A stretch of 64,000 nucleotides of DNA from Fictibacillus nanhaiensis (GCF_023715445.1 NZ_JAMBOD010000001.1:1364001-1428000); one strand, 5' to 3'; positions 33,434-42,371 are shown, counted from the first letter of the stretch. Notes: a model not told the origin generated them from the letters alone. Program-made: numbers and translations.

Positions 33434-33474
33434 AAAAGCTGCCTTTAAAAGTACACATGTACGAGGCAGCTTCC
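33434..33474 (-). terminator. Terminator of putP
   Basis: Read leftwards, AAGCTGCCT and AGGCAGCTT pair across a long loop and are followed by TTCTTCTTTTT, 5 bp after the stop. Confidence 0.75.
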
Positions 33475-33478
33475 TTTC

Positions 33479-34951
33479 TTATTCATTCACTAATCTTTTA
33501 GATTCCTCAAACTCATTCTGGATTGCTTCATTAGGTTCCTTCGTTAAAAGACTGACAATAACGATTGTAAGTGTACAAGCAATGAAACCTGGAATGATCT
33601 CATAAACATCCGCAAATGCCGGGATCACCTCCCACACAATCACAGTGACAGCTCCAACTACAATACCTGCAAAAGCAGCCCACTTCGTCATGCGCTTCCA
33701 GTACAGACTCAATAATACAACCGGTCCGAATGCAGCTCCAAATCCTGCCCATGCATATCCAACAAGGTTCAAGATTGTTTCACTCGGGTTCAGCGCTAAA
33801 ACAAAAGCGATAACCGAAACTACCAAAACAGCCAACCGTCCGATAAAAACAAGTTCTTTATCCGTCGCTGAACGTTTAACGAACGCTTTGTAAAAATCCT
33901 CTGTCAGCGCACTTGAAGTTACAAGCAACTGAGATGAGATCGTACTCATAACCGCAGCAAGAATAGCCGCCAATAAGAACCCTGTAATAATCGGGTGGAA
34001 CAATACATCAGATAGTAAAATAAATACCGTTTCAGCATTGGACTGATCTAATGGCGCACCCATCTGGTTGAAATAAGCGATACCAACCAAACCTGTAAAC
34101 ATTGCTCCAACGATGGAGAAAATCATCCAGCCCATTCCGATACGTCTAGCACTCTTCATTTCTTTTACAGAAGTAATTGCCATAAAACGAACGATAATGT
34201 GAGGCTGTCCAAAGTAACCAAGACCCCATGCCAGCAAAGAGATGATTCCGATTAAGCTTGTCCCCGTAAAAGCATCCAATAAAGCAGGGCTTACACTTTC
34301 AATCTCGTTAAAAGTGGTATCCCAGCCTCCAACTTTCATAATGGCTACAAACGGAACGAGAATAAGAGCAAGGAACATGATTGCACCTTGAACAAAGTCT
34401 GTGTAGCTTACAGCTAAAAATCCTCCGAATAACGTATAAATGATAACTACACCTGCTGTAAGCAAAATTCCCCACATATAATCCAGTTTAAAAGCTGTTT
34501 CAAAAAGCTGGCCGCCAGCTACCATTCCGGATGATGAGTAAAACGTAAAAAAGATAACGATAACTAAAGCCGATGAAATTCTTAAAATCCGGGAAGTATC
34601 TTTAAAGCGGTTCTCAAAATAGTCAGGGATCGTAATAGAGTTGTTTGCAACCTCCGTATACGTTCTTAAACGAGGTGCAACATAAAGCCAGTTTAAATAA
34701 GCACCAACGCTTAGACCTACTACGATCCAGCCCGCGCTTAATCCAGACATATACATCGCACCAGGCAGTCCCATTAACAGCCATCCGCTCATGTCAGAAG
34801 CACCTGCACTAAGTGCTGTTACGGCTGGTCCGAGATTTCTCCCGCCAAGCATGTAATCGGTAAGGTTGTCTGTCTTACGATATGCATATAAACCGATCAG
34901 CAGCATCCCGATCATATAAACACTGATTGAAAAAATAACACCATAATCCAT
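33479..34951 (-). CDS. putP: Sodium/proline symporter (PutP/OpuE)
   Basis: A 490-aa sodium:solute symporter (SSF) with about 13 helices. DYMLGGRNLGPAVTALSAGASDMSGWLLMGLPGAMYMSG is the PutP sodium/proline site, and GYFGQPHIIVRFMAI the second family block. B. subtilis has two close relatives, PutP (nutrient uptake) and OpuE (osmoprotection), and sequence alone does not decide between them. A cre-like site between promoter and start suggests catabolite repression, which favours a nutritional role. The start at 34951 follows CAGGAGGAAAG. Confidence 0.9.
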   Translation of the reverse strand: MDYGVIFSISVYMIGMLLIGLYAYRKTDNLTDYMLGGRNLGPAVTALSAGASDMSGWLLMGLPGAMYMSGLSAGWIVVGLSVGAYLNWLYVAPRLRTYTEVANNSITIPDYFENRFKDTSRILRISSALVIVIFFTFYSSSGMVAGGQLFETAFKLDYMWGILLTAGVVIIYTLFGGFLAVSYTDFVQGAIMFLALILVPFVAIMKVGGWDTTFNEIESVSPALLDAFTGTSLIGIISLLAWGLGYFGQPHIIVRFMAITSVKEMKSARRIGMGWMIFSIVGAMFTGLVGIAYFNQMGAPLDQSNAETVFILLSDVLFHPIITGFLLAAILAAVMSTISSQLLVTSSALTEDFYKAFVKRSATDKELVFIGRLAVLVVSVIAFVLALNPSETILNLVGYAWAGFGAAFGPVVLLSLYWKRMTKWAAFAGIVVGAVTVIVWEVIPAFADVYEIIPGFIACTLTIVIVSLLTKEPNEAIQNEFEESKRLVNE

Positions 34952-34980
34952 TTCAGCTTTCCTCCTGATCTTTCCTATTG

Positions 34981-34994
34981 TTAAAACGCTTTCA
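34981..34994 (-). promoter_or_regulatory. CcpA (cre) site upstream of putP
   Basis: TGAAAGCGTTTTAA on the minus strand matches the cre consensus TGWNANCGNTNWCA at all but one position. A -10 element TATAAT lies at 35027-35032, so the cre is some 25-40 bp inside the transcript, where CcpA would act as a roadblock. The remaining upstream sequence to 35180 shows nothing recognisable. Confidence 0.65.
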
Positions 34995-35183
34995 ATTATT
35001 GAAACTTTCTAAAAAGGAACATTTTTATTATAAATACATTTTTCGACAAAAGGAACAAAATTTTTTTGGAAATAAAATCATTTGCAGATTTATGTAGTCA
35101 ATAATCGCTCTGCTTTGATACTTTATGGGCAGAAAAACATCCATTCAGAGTAGATTAACAAAGAAATCGATCGCTATTAGGAG

Positions 35184-35201
35184 GCTTGGCGGACGCCAAG
35201 C
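35184..35201. repeat. GC-rich hairpin in the putP upstream region
   Basis: GCTTGGCG-GA-CGCCAAGC is a perfect stem without a T-run. A related but imperfect form (CTTGGCTGACGCTAAGC) occurs at 55419-55435. Confidence 0.6.
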
Positions 35202-35257
35202 TTTCAAATCACCGGTCATAGAGGGTGTGAGAGAATACAAATAGAGGTCTAGTTAAC

Positions 35258-35375
35258 CATAATCATACAAATAAAACTATGAATCCACAAGATTCGGCTA
35301 TGAATCCAAAAATACAGGCTGCGAATCCAAAAATTTTGGTGCTGAATCCAAAAGTTTTGGCTGTTTATCCACGAG
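35258..35375 (+). repeat. Tandem array E: GAATCCAAAA every 21 bp, six units
   Basis: Cores begin at 35260 (TAATCAT), 35281, 35302, 35323, 35344 (GAATCCA) and 35365 (TTATCCA), exactly 21 bp apart. The spacer part is AT-rich (AATTTTGGCTG). It lies between the putP promoter region and the terminator of the 35.5-kb gene. Confidence 0.85.
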
Positions 35376-35443
35376 TCTACAATCCTCGACAAATTTCGCC
35401 ATCCTTACTCATGATATCACTGCTCCCACCCCTTACAGAACAA

Positions 35444-35487
35444 CAAAAAAACTGACACCCAGTTAATAGGCGTTTGGGCGCCAGTTT
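35444..35487 (-). terminator. Terminator of the 35.5-kb gene
   Basis: Read leftwards, AAAACTGGCGCCC and GGGTGTCAGTTTT pair (G-U pairs allowed) and run into TTTTTTT. Confidence 0.8.
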
Positions 35488-35499
35488 TGCGGTAAAACC

Positions 35500-36090
35500 T
35501 TATAGTTTTTTACGTCTTAACCGTTTCACTTTTACAAATTGGTTGGTGAACTGATCCAGCTCCTGATCACGGTAGATATAGAAGAAACGATGATGATGGC
35601 CATCCTTCATCTCAGTAAGTTCACACTTCATGTAATCATCCATCTCTTTTCGGGACAGCTCAACTGTATACAGCTTGCCGTGACTCGGAATATCAAGTTG
35701 GATCTCGTTTAAAAAATGGAGTTCTTTAAATAAATAAATAGAAGTATCAAGGAGAAATTCACAGATTAAATCTTCTGAACCAAAGTAGTGTTGAAAATGT
35801 TCGCGTGTAAACGAAGTGTGGGGTACGTAACGCTTGTAGGTAGAATAATCGCCGTAAAATACCAGCTTTGCACGTGTGCTTTGAAGTTCATAATGCTTAA
35901 CGAGACCGCTGCCTTTCATTTTGGAAACAGCCGTACGGAAACGGTACGTATCACGGGCTGCTAACTGTTCGGCCTTGTTTTGTGGATGTGCTGCTTTCGG
36001 TGCATGCTGAGACTGGCAGTTGTCTTCTACTAGGTGTCCAATCTTAAATGAATTCTTCATGTAAACAATCGAGAATGATTTCCTTCTCAT
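35500..36090 (-). CDS. Conserved hypothetical protein
   Basis: 196 aa, soluble, rich in Lys, His and Tyr, with a strongly basic C-terminus (KVKRLRRKKL). The middle (KLVFYGDYSTYKRYVPHTSFTREHFQHYFGSEDL) looks folded, and the region 25-60 is probably disordered. I recognise no family. The ribosome site GGAGG 8 bp before the ATG at 36090 and a strong terminator support expression. It follows yvoF on the same strand after an 87-bp gap. Confidence 0.65.
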   Translation of the reverse strand: MRRKSFSIVYMKNSFKIGHLVEDNCQSQHAPKAAHPQNKAEQLAARDTYRFRTAVSKMKGSGLVKHYELQSTRAKLVFYGDYSTYKRYVPHTSFTREHFQHYFGSEDLICEFLLDTSIYLFKELHFLNEIQLDIPSHGKLYTVELSRKEMDDYMKCELTEMKDGHHHRFFYIYRDQELDQFTNQFVKVKRLRRKKL

Positions 36091-36177
36091 AGTATGCGCC
36101 TCCAGCTTTCGCTTTTTTGCCTGATTTAAGTATACGACGAAATATCAGAAAACCCAAGAGGGGAACATCCGACAAAT

Positions 36178-36693
36178 TTAGCTGTTTTCCGCTTCCCTCT
36201 TTGATCGTTCTTCTTTTGTATAAATTACCTGCATGGGGTTGCCGCCGACAAAAGACCCTTCAGGCACACTTTTGTGAACAAGTGTACCAGCTGAAACAAT
36301 CGCTCCGTCGCCAATCGTGACGCCTGGAAGAATCGTAGAGTTAGCTCCGATCATCACTTCATCACCGATGATCACACGCCCTAAACGGTATTCTTTTATT
36401 AAATATTCATGAGCTAGAATCGTTGTGTTGTAGCCGATCACGCAGTTTTTACCGACAGAAATACGCTCAGGATACATAATATCCGGCATCACCATTAATG
36501 CAAAAGCCGTCCCCTCTCCGACTTTCATGTTTAAGAAAGTTCGGTACAGCCAGTTTTTCATCGGCAAAAAAGGTGTGTATCGAGCGACTTGTATCGTAAT
36601 AAAATTTTTCACGACTTTCCAAAAAGGAACCGTGTCATAAACTTGATATAACGAGTTCTTGCCTTTTACAGGGTAACGCTCTGTATCACGCAC
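36178..36693 (-). CDS. yvoF: Left-handed beta-helix acyltransferase, YvoF-like
   Basis: 171 aa with hexapeptide repeats from about residue 75 on (VGKNCVIGYNTTIL, VIIGDEVMIGANSTILPGVTIGDGAIVSAGTLV), the hallmark of trimeric LbH acetyltransferases; the N-terminal 60 residues are the usual cap. A sugar or cell-wall acceptor is likely but unproven. The start lies directly after the ppaX stop. Last conserved gene of the hprK-lgt-yvoD-ppaX-yvoF operon. Confidence 0.88.
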   Translation of the reverse strand: MRDTERYPVKGKNSLYQVYDTVPFWKVVKNFITIQVARYTPFLPMKNWLYRTFLNMKVGEGTAFALMVMPDIMYPERISVGKNCVIGYNTTILAHEYLIKEYRLGRVIIGDEVMIGANSTILPGVTIGDGAIVSAGTLVHKSVPEGSFVGGNPMQVIYTKEERSKREAENS

Positions 36694-37335
36694 TTATCTC
36701 TCCCCTAAAACATCCAGCAAATCCGTCATTTCATTCAGCATATAATCCGGATTAAACTGCTGCAAATAATCATTGCCCCGAATCGTCCAGGCTACCCCGG
36801 CAGTCTGTGTTCCGGCATTCTGGCCAGCAAGAATGTCATACTTACTGTCGCCCACCATGATTGCACGTTCTGGAGTGGATTGAAGCAATGCTAAAGCTTT
36901 TTGAATCGGCTCTGGATCAGGCTTGGCTTTTTCCACATCATCAAGCGTAACGACGGTTTGAAAGAATTTATCGAGTCCAACAAGCCTTAAGCCCATCTCG
37001 ACTGTGTTTCTCATTTTAGTTGTTACAATGCCCAATTTATAGCCCTTTTTATACAATTCTTCTACCGTTTCAAAAACTCCTTTAAACTCTGTTACTAGTT
37101 CATCATGATATGCGATGTTATGCTCTCTATAAGTTTGAACGAGATCTTGAACACGTTCCTTATCGAACTGTTCCATCGTTTCAACGAGAGGCATCCCCAT
37201 CAGCGGCAGGATATGTTCACGGTTGTATTGTTCAGGAAAATATTTATCAAGTGTAAACAAGAATGAAGCGATAATCAGCTCATTCGTGTTGATCAGCGTT
37301 CCGTCCAAATCAAATAGTATGGTGTCTCGTTTCAT
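36694..37335 (-). CDS. ppaX: Pyrophosphatase PpaX
   Basis: A HAD-superfamily phosphatase of 213 aa that hydrolyses pyrophosphate formed when HPrK/P dephosphorylates P-Ser-HPr. Motif I is TILFDLDGTLINTNELI (nucleophile Asp), motif II is the Thr in GIVTTKMR, motif III the Lys in KAKPDPEP, motif IV VGDSKYD. I start at 37335 (MKRDTILFD), where GAGG lies 9 bp upstream; the gene then overlaps yvoD by 26 bp. Its place in the hprK operon fits its job. Confidence 0.93.
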   Translation of the reverse strand: MKRDTILFDLDGTLINTNELIIASFLFTLDKYFPEQYNREHILPLMGMPLVETMEQFDKERVQDLVQTYREHNIAYHDELVTEFKGVFETVEELYKKGYKLGIVTTKMRNTVEMGLRLVGLDKFFQTVVTLDDVEKAKPDPEPIQKALALLQSTPERAIMVGDSKYDILAGQNAGTQTAGVAWTIRGNDYLQQFNPDYMLNEMTDLLDVLGER

Positions 37336-38278
37336 GTTGCAGTTCCTCATTTCTTAAACTTTTTTTCCTCTCCAGCCTGTTCCAGATATAAGCAACGAAT
37401 ATTGTAAGAACAACAGCTGTCACAACTCTAATAATCAGTAGCGGCAGCACAGGAATTCCGAGCGGAACAAAAACCAATGTATCTTCGACAACAGCATGAC
37501 AGCTTACGAGGAAGATAAAAGCGAGATAAAGATCTTTTTTCGATACTCCGTCTTCTTTCGCGGCTTGCATCATTACACCCGCACCGTAAGCCAGCCCGAT
37601 CGTAAGCCCTGCAGCCATTGTCATTGACGTGTTTTCTTTCATACCTAACAGTTTCATAGCCGGTGCCATCCAGTTCGAAAACTTTTGCAGCCATCCTTTG
37701 TCTTTTAAGTACTGCATCACGATCATGAGCGGGATCACAATTAGTGCTAACTGAAGAATCCCGAGTGACGCTTTTTCAAGTGCGGTTAAGGTGATTTCTC
37801 CCCATCCATTAGGTGCAGCTTCAGACTTTGAGATAAAACCATACTGTGCCTTTTCAGTTCCGCCATCCCATAAAAGGTTGATCATAAAAGCAGAAAAGAG
37901 AGCCAATCCTACCCGGACAAGCAAGATAACCCATAATTTAATGCCGACACTTGCTGCAACCCCTGATTCAATAAAAAGGTTGTGCGAGAATGACAGCATT
38001 ACTGCCAAAATAAATACATCCTGAACGGTTAGTGTATCAAGCGTTAGTATACCTCCGATTCCTGCGTAAAGATTAAGAAAGTTACCGAGCACGAGCGGAA
38101 TCGCTGCTTCGCCCGGAAGTCCAATCCACTTCATCGCAGGTGATATAGCTGAAATAAGCCAATCTAATACTGGTGTATGGCTTAATAATGTAATAATAAG
38201 TGTTACGGGAAAGATGATTTTCCCTAGCGTCCAAGTGGTTTTCAAGCCTGCAAGTGTGCCTTTTTTTAATGTTTCCAC
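37310..38278 (-). CDS. yvoD: Nucleoside-recognition (Gate) domain membrane protein YvoD
   Basis: 322 aa with 8-9 membrane helices and two Gate-type domains, related to spore maturation proteins SpmA/SpmB. The block VLGNFLNLYAGIGGILTLDTLTVQDVFILAVMLSFSHNLFIESGVAASVG and its pseudo-repeat LAFIFLVSCHAVVEDTLVFVPLGIP are characteristic. Transported substrate unknown. Conserved between lgt and ppaX in Bacillus. Confidence 0.85.
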   Translation of the reverse strand: METLKKGTLAGLKTTWTLGKIIFPVTLIITLLSHTPVLDWLISAISPAMKWIGLPGEAAIPLVLGNFLNLYAGIGGILTLDTLTVQDVFILAVMLSFSHNLFIESGVAASVGIKLWVILLVRVGLALFSAFMINLLWDGGTEKAQYGFISKSEAAPNGWGEITLTALEKASLGILQLALIVIPLMIVMQYLKDKGWLQKFSNWMAPAMKLLGMKENTSMTMAAGLTIGLAYGAGVMMQAAKEDGVSKKDLYLAFIFLVSCHAVVEDTLVFVPLGIPVLPLLIIRVVTAVVLTIFVAYIWNRLERKKSLRNEELQHETRHHTI

Positions 38279-38294
38279 TTTTCATTCGCCTCCC

Positions 38295-39119
38295 TTAGCT
38301 CTCCAAATATCTTTTTTCAGCCAATCCCGTTTTTCTTCTGTAAATCCAAAGAATCACCGCAGCAGCGATCCATACTAAGCTCATTACTTGAGCGATTCGA
38401 AGAGATGTTTCCCAGAGAATCAAGCTGTCTGTACGCAATCCTTCCACAAAGAAACGGCCGATTGAGTACCAGATGATATAGGTTAAGAACAGTTCGCCTC
38501 TATGAAGGTTAACTCTGCGTAAATATAAAAGGATGATTACACCCACGAGACTCCACAGTGATTCATATAAAAAAGTCGGATGATAATACGTTCCGTCAAT
38601 ATACATCTGATTGATGATAAAGTCAGGCAGCATCAGTGACTCTAAGAAATCTCTTGTAACTGGTCCGCCGTGAGCTTCTTGGTTCATGAAGTTGCCCCAG
38701 CGCCCAATTGCCTGCCCTAGCAAGATACTAGGAGCAGCGATATCAACAAGCTTCCAGAACGAGATGCCCTTTTTTCTAGAAAAAATAAGTGCTGTTAAGA
38801 ATGAACCGATCAATGCACCATGAATGGCGATTCCGCCTTCCCAAACGGCTAAGATCTTACCTGGGTTGTCTTTGTAAAAATCCCATTCAAACGCAACATA
38901 ATAAAGTCTCGCACAAAGAATCGCAACAGGAACAGCAATCATAACCACATCTACGAATGTGTCCTTCGCAAGTCCGCGCCGCTCTGATTCCCTAACCGCG
39001 AGCCAAAGCCCGAGCATCGCACCTAAACCGATTATTAGTCCATACCAATAGATCGTGATCGGTCCAAGCTCCAACGCAACACGGTCCAACGGCTGAATCG
39101 TTTGTTCCACAGTCTTCAC
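38295..39119 (-). CDS. lgt: Phosphatidylglycerol--prolipoprotein diacylglyceryl transferase
   Basis: An integral membrane enzyme (seven helices) that adds diacylglycerol to the lipobox Cys of prolipoproteins, such as BtuF and the TAXI receptor in this window. The 274 aa contain the catalytic His in [13 protein letters not shown], the signature [16 protein letters not shown] and [13 protein letters not shown]. It follows hprK by 13 bp. Confidence 0.97.
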   Translation of the reverse strand: MKTVEQTIQPLDRVALELGPITIYWYGLIIGLGAMLGLWLAVRESERRGLAKDTFVDVVMIAVPVAILCARLYYVAFEWDFYKDNPGKILAVWEGGIAIHGALIGSFLTALIFSRKKGISFWKLVDIAAPSILLGQAIGRWGNFMNQEAHGGPVTRDFLESLMLPDFIINQMYIDGTYYHPTFLYESLWSLVGVIILLYLRRVNLHRGELFLTYIIWYSIGRFFVEGLRTDSLILWETSLRIAQVMSLVWIAAAVILWIYRRKTGLAEKRYLES

Positions 39120-39132
39120 TTCCTTTTAGTTC

Positions 39133-40068
39133 TTATATGTCGTCATCGTCTCCAGCTTCAATTACATCTGTCAGCCGATCTGAAAATTGCTGTGCAGCGT
39201 TCATACCCATTCTTTTCAAGCGGAAGTTCATGGCTGCTACTTCAATGATTACAGCTAAGTTTCGTCCAGGACGAACAGGAATCGTCAGAATCGGAATCTC
39301 TGTATCAATGATCTTAGTTGTCTCCTCTTCCAATCCTAATCGGTCATACACCTTTTTAGAATCCCAAGCTTCAAGATTCATAACGATCGAGATCTTTTTG
39401 TAATTGCGGATCGCTCCAGCCCCAAACAGAGTCATAACATTGATGATTCCAAGACCTCTGATCTCTAAGAGATGCTGAATCAATTCTGGCGCACTGCCGA
39501 TCAGCGTATCCTCATCTTCCTGACGGATTTCAACAGAATCATCGGCCACAAGTCTGTGACCCCGCTTTACGAGTTCAAGCGCCGTTTCACTCTTACCGAC
39601 TCCTGAGTTCCCCGTAATAAGCACACCGATACCATAAATATCGACAAGCACACCATGCTTAGCAGTAGTTGGTGCCAGACGGCTTTCAAGAAAGTTTGTG
39701 ATCCGGCTCGATAAACGTGTTGTCGTTACAGGTGAACGCATAATCGGCACACCTGTTTTGTGAGATGCTTTCAGCAGCTCTTTTGGCACTTCGATATCGC
39801 GAGAAACGATGATTCCTGGTGTTTCATCTGTACAAAGCTTGCTCAATCTTTCCATGCGTGTTTCAGGGTCGAGTTCCGAAATGAACGATAGCTCTGTTTT
39901 TCCTAATAACTGAAGACGCTCTCCAGGGTAAAACGTAAAATACCCCGCCATTTCAAGACCTGGGCGGGAAATATCGCTCGTTCGAATCGTGCGGTGGATC
40001 CCTTCCTCACCGCTTACAAGCTCTAGTTGAAACTTATTGATTAGTTCATGAATATGTACTTTAGGCAT
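39133..40068 (-). CDS. hprK: HPr kinase/phosphorylase
   Basis: Senses glycolytic intermediates and phosphorylates or dephosphorylates Ser46 of HPr and Crh, driving CcpA-dependent catabolite control. The 311 aa carry the P-loop GNSGVGKS (residues 153-160), His138 and the family signature [19 protein letters not shown] start at 40068 (MPKVHIHEL), where AAGGAGG is well spaced; an upstream ATG at 40092 would add eight residues. First gene of the lgt-yvoD-ppaX-yvoF operon. Confidence 0.97.
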   Translation of the reverse strand: MPKVHIHELINKFQLELVSGEEGIHRTIRTSDISRPGLEMAGYFTFYPGERLQLLGKTELSFISELDPETRMERLSKLCTDETPGIIVSRDIEVPKELLKASHKTGVPIMRSPVTTTRLSSRITNFLESRLAPTTAKHGVLVDIYGIGVLITGNSGVGKSETALELVKRGHRLVADDSVEIRQEDEDTLIGSAPELIQHLLEIRGLGIINVMTLFGAGAIRNYKKISIVMNLEAWDSKKVYDRLGLEEETTKIIDTEIPILTIPVRPGRNLAVIIEVAAMNFRLKRMGMNAAQQFSDRLTDVIEAGDDDDI

Positions 40069-40146
40069 AGGGTCCTCCTTGACATTTTCCAATGACTCTA
40101 TTGTATCACTTCAACACCGCATTAACCAAAAGGTAGCGCTGAGAAA

Positions 40147-40650
40147 TTAATTGTCAGCTTTCCAAGCATAAACATTTACCGGAATCGTATTAAACGTTGT
40201 ATCTTTCTCATAAGTCATACCAAGTTTTAAAGCAACATTGAGGGATTTTTTATTTTGTTGCTGAATCAGGCAAATGAGCCGTTTTAATTGGAGCTCTTTG
40301 GTTGCATATTGTTTATAAAAAGAGGCTGCTTCTGTCGCATATCCGTTGCCCCAAAATTCCTTAGCGATCCAATAACCGATTTCGTATTCTTTCTTGCCGT
40401 CTACTGCTTGCTGAACAACCCCCGCATGACCAATCGGCTGCTGAGTTTCTTTATGAAGAATAAGGTAGAGCCCTCTGCCATCCCGATAGCCTGGAAGAAG
40501 CCATCCATCAAAACTTTTCCGTGCTTCCTCCGCTGATCGCGTTACGCCTTTTCCTATGAATTGCACGACATCTGGATCAGCCCATAATGAGGCGAAAAAC
40601 GGAAAATCATCATTTGTGTATTGTCTGAATTGAAGACGTACTGTTTCCAT
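40147..40650 (-). CDS. GNAT-family N-acetyltransferase, RimJ/RimL type
   Basis: 167 aa with the N-terminal LQFRQYTNDDFPFFASLWADPDV, the acetyl-CoA binding loop GYWIAKEFWGNGYATEA and the C-terminal QNKKSLNVALKLGMTYEKD. This arrangement is typical of proteins that acetylate N-termini, antibiotics or small molecules; the acceptor is not predictable. Monocistronic, just upstream of hprK on the same strand. Confidence 0.85.
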   Translation of the reverse strand: METVRLQFRQYTNDDFPFFASLWADPDVVQFIGKGVTRSAEEARKSFDGWLLPGYRDGRGLYLILHKETQQPIGHAGVVQQAVDGKKEYEIGYWIAKEFWGNGYATEAASFYKQYATKELQLKRLICLIQQQNKKSLNVALKLGMTYEKDTTFNTIPVNVYAWKADN

Positions 40651-40657
40651 TTTGATA

Positions 40658-40892
40658 GCCCCTTTAAATAGAAGTCTGTTTTTGCAAACTTTGTGGCTCT
40701 TGAAAGTCGTTGATTTCCGTTACAGGCTGCTCGCTTTCCGCGGGGCGTGCGGTGAGCCCCCTAGGCTATTCAAGCCTGCCGGGGTCTCACCTGTCCCGCT
40801 GATCCCGCAGGAGTCTCGCACCTTGCACTCCAATCAACTTATCAATGAAGACAAATACAAAAAATTACTCAAAAGCAACAATCATTTAGAAA
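40658..40892 (-). repeat. Mosaic intergenic repeat, copy 2 (reverse orientation)
   Basis: Read on the minus strand: CTAAATGATTGTTG at the left end, then GTTGATTGGAGTGCAAGGTG, CGAGACTCCTGCGGGA, a GC-rich middle, GCGGAAAGCGAGCAGCCTG and AAAAACAGACTTC at the right end. It fills the gap between the acetyltransferase and the next gene; no gene was seen in it. Confidence 0.75.
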
Positions 40893-40900
40893 TGAGAAAT

Positions 40901-40930
40901 AATGACCGTTTAAAATTACAAACGGCCATT
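40901..40930 (-). terminator. Terminator-like hairpin of the Zn-ribbon/S4 gene
   Basis: Read leftwards, AATGGCCGTTT and AAACGGTCATT pair around GTAATTTT and are followed by ATTTCT; the U-run is weak. It lies 10 bp after the stop. Confidence 0.55.
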
Positions 40931-40939
40931 GATCTTTGT

Positions 40940-41443
40940 TTATTTGTTTACAGTTATTAAAATTTTATCATGAACAGACAGCTTCTGGCTTGGTTTCGTT
41001 AAACAATTGTTTAAAAGAATATGGCCGCTTTTGATCTTTTGAGCGATTTCTGTACGGCTCCATCCTTCGATATGGTCGGCAAGCGTACGGTCTAACCGGA
41101 AGTTTCCTTCAACTCCAGTGATGTTAATTTCATAGGAATCGTTAGCTGATACAGAAAGTGATATTTTTTCACCTCCCTCTATAGGCATAAACTCAGAAGG
41201 AACAAGTGTCATAGGATCCACGTGATTGGTAAACGATTTATAAATATCGAGCTTCTTATTCCAGGAATGATTCTTTGGACATTTATAAATGGCAAACTGA
41301 TAAATGTTTTTACCGTTCGCGTTATGCCTTCGAATTGTCGTATCAGTAAAAAGAGTGACCTTTCCGCACATTTTGCATTGTTTTTTCACTGTATCTGCTT
41401 CTTGTTTTTTCATGAGTATTAAAGAGTATTGTTTCGTTTGCAT
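40940..41443 (-). CDS. Zinc-ribbon protein with C-terminal S4-like domain
   Basis: 167 aa in three parts. An N-terminal zinc ribbon has CKMC (about residue 23) paired with CPKNH (about residue 54). A middle segment carries FMPIEGGEKISLSVSANDSYEI. A C-terminal domain, FRLDRTLADHIEGWSRTEIAQKIKSG followed by HILLN and a basic stretch, looks like an S4 RNA-binding fold (compare RLDxxLA...RSxAxxLIxxGxVxVNG). RNA binding, perhaps in ribosome or tRNA quality control, is my inference. The start follows ACGAGGTG. A structured leader with a small reading frame lies upstream. Confidence 0.7.
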   Translation of the reverse strand: MQTKQYSLILMKKQEADTVKKQCKMCGKVTLFTDTTIRRHNANGKNIYQFAIYKCPKNHSWNKKLDIYKSFTNHVDPMTLVPSEFMPIEGGEKISLSVSANDSYEINITGVEGNFRLDRTLADHIEGWSRTEIAQKIKSGHILLNNCLTKPSQKLSVHDKILITVNK

Positions 41444-41506
41444 AATGATTTCACCTCGTAATAGTAGCGAGGGAATACAGTTTCTATTTGAAAGTCTTGC
41501 AGAACG

Positions 41507-41537
41507 AAAAAAAGCCCCCCTATAACAAGGAGAGCTC
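41507..41537 (-). terminator. Terminator-like hairpin upstream of the Zn-ribbon/S4 gene
   Basis: Read leftwards, AGCTCTCC and GGGGGGCT pair (with G-U pairs) around TTGTTATA and run into TTTTTTT. It ends 64 bp before the next start codon, so it either ends a short transcript or attenuates the gene behind it. Confidence 0.6.
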
Positions 41538-41557
41538 GGAACGCATCGTTAAAAAAA

Positions 41558-41671
41558 TTAACGGACTGCAGTTCGCTGTATTTCCTCTGTAATGGGATGT
41601 AGACAGACTTCTCCCGTGGTCAAAAACAAATTGTTTTTTAACGGCTGAGAAGCGATCCAATTGTTGTCCAT
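41558..41671 (-). CDS. Possible leader peptide or small protein
   Basis: A 37-codon frame (MDNNWIASQPLKNNL...EEIQRTAVR). It lacks its own ribosome site, but its ATG overlaps the stop (TAATG) of a still shorter frame (GTG at 41698, MTCMPTSNL) that has AAAGGAG at the proper distance. Such an arrangement suggests coupled translation. A hairpin CGTTAA-TTTTT-TTAACG begins at the stop codon and the terminator-like stem follows. Not recognised; may be regulatory and not a product in itself. Confidence 0.4.
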   Translation of the reverse strand: MDNNWIASQPLKNNLFLTTGEVCLHPITEEIQRTAVR

Positions 41672-41804
41672 TACAGATTAGATGTTGGCATACAGGTCAC
41701 TGAAGCTCCTTTCTTTCAAACAGATTAGATTTATATTACCATATTTAGAATATAAATCCTACAACAAAAAATGCCCACCATTTATATGGATGGACATCTT
41801 TATA

Positions 41805-42179
41805 TTATTTTCTCTTTTTCTTTTTTTGCTTCAAAGGATCCAGTACGAAGTTCGTCAGGAACATATTGAGCAGGGATATGATGACAGCTGCTAATAAGGC
41901 CATGCCAAATCCATCAATATTAAAGGAATCCCCCATCAGTTCGGCAGTAAGTGATAAAAGCGCTGCGTTGATTACGATGAGGAACAATCCCAAAGAAATG
42001 ATTGTAACAGGTAGTGTCAAAATGACGAGTACCGGTTTTAGAAATACATTAAACAACGACAACAATACGCTGGCTAATAGTGCTGCACCTATGTTTTCGA
42101 TATGGAATTCTTCGAAATATCCAGCGACCACCATTAAGGCAATGGTATTTATCAATAAGGAAGCCAGCCAGCTTTTCAT
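41805..42179 (-). CDS. yvlD: Small membrane protein YvlD
   Basis: 124 aa, four membrane helices, basic tail (LKQKKKKRK). It belongs to the family labelled 'phage holin family 4' in databases; the yvlBCD context shows it is a chromosomal envelope gene and not a lysis gene. GAALLASVLLSLFNVFLKPVLVILTLPVTIISLGLF is the family block. It abuts yvlC. Confidence 0.85.
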   Translation of the reverse strand: MKSWLASLLINTIALMVVAGYFEEFHIENIGAALLASVLLSLFNVFLKPVLVILTLPVTIISLGLFLIVINAALLSLTAELMGDSFNIDGFGMALLAAVIISLLNMFLTNFVLDPLKQKKKKRK

Positions 42180-42371
42180 TTAAACTTCGCTTTCTTCAGG
42201 CATAACTGCCATCGCAATAAGGTAGGATAATCCTACTGGGATAACCGCTGTAAAAATGGCAAGTGCCACGGTTCCTAGACGGACAACGGTTGGATCAATA
42301 TTCATATATTCAGCGATTCCTCCGCAAACACCTGAGATTTTCGCATCATTTGACCGTTTCAGCTTTTTCAT
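42180..42371 (-). CDS. yvlC: PspC-domain protein YvlC
   Basis: 63 aa: a PspC domain (LKRSNDAKISGVCGGIAEYMNIDPTVVRLGTVALAIF) with one or two membrane helices. In Bacillus the yvlABCD operon is induced by envelope stress via SigW, and the PspC-like and DUF4097 proteins act in membrane integrity. Stop and the yvlD start are adjacent. Confidence 0.9.
   Translation of the reverse strand: MKKLKRSNDAKISGVCGGIAEYMNIDPTVVRLGTVALAIFTAVIPVGLSYLIAMAVMPEESEV

Noticed and set aside
41805-42179. Prophage holin
   Set aside because: The family name suggests it, but the gene belongs to yvlBCD and no other phage gene is near.
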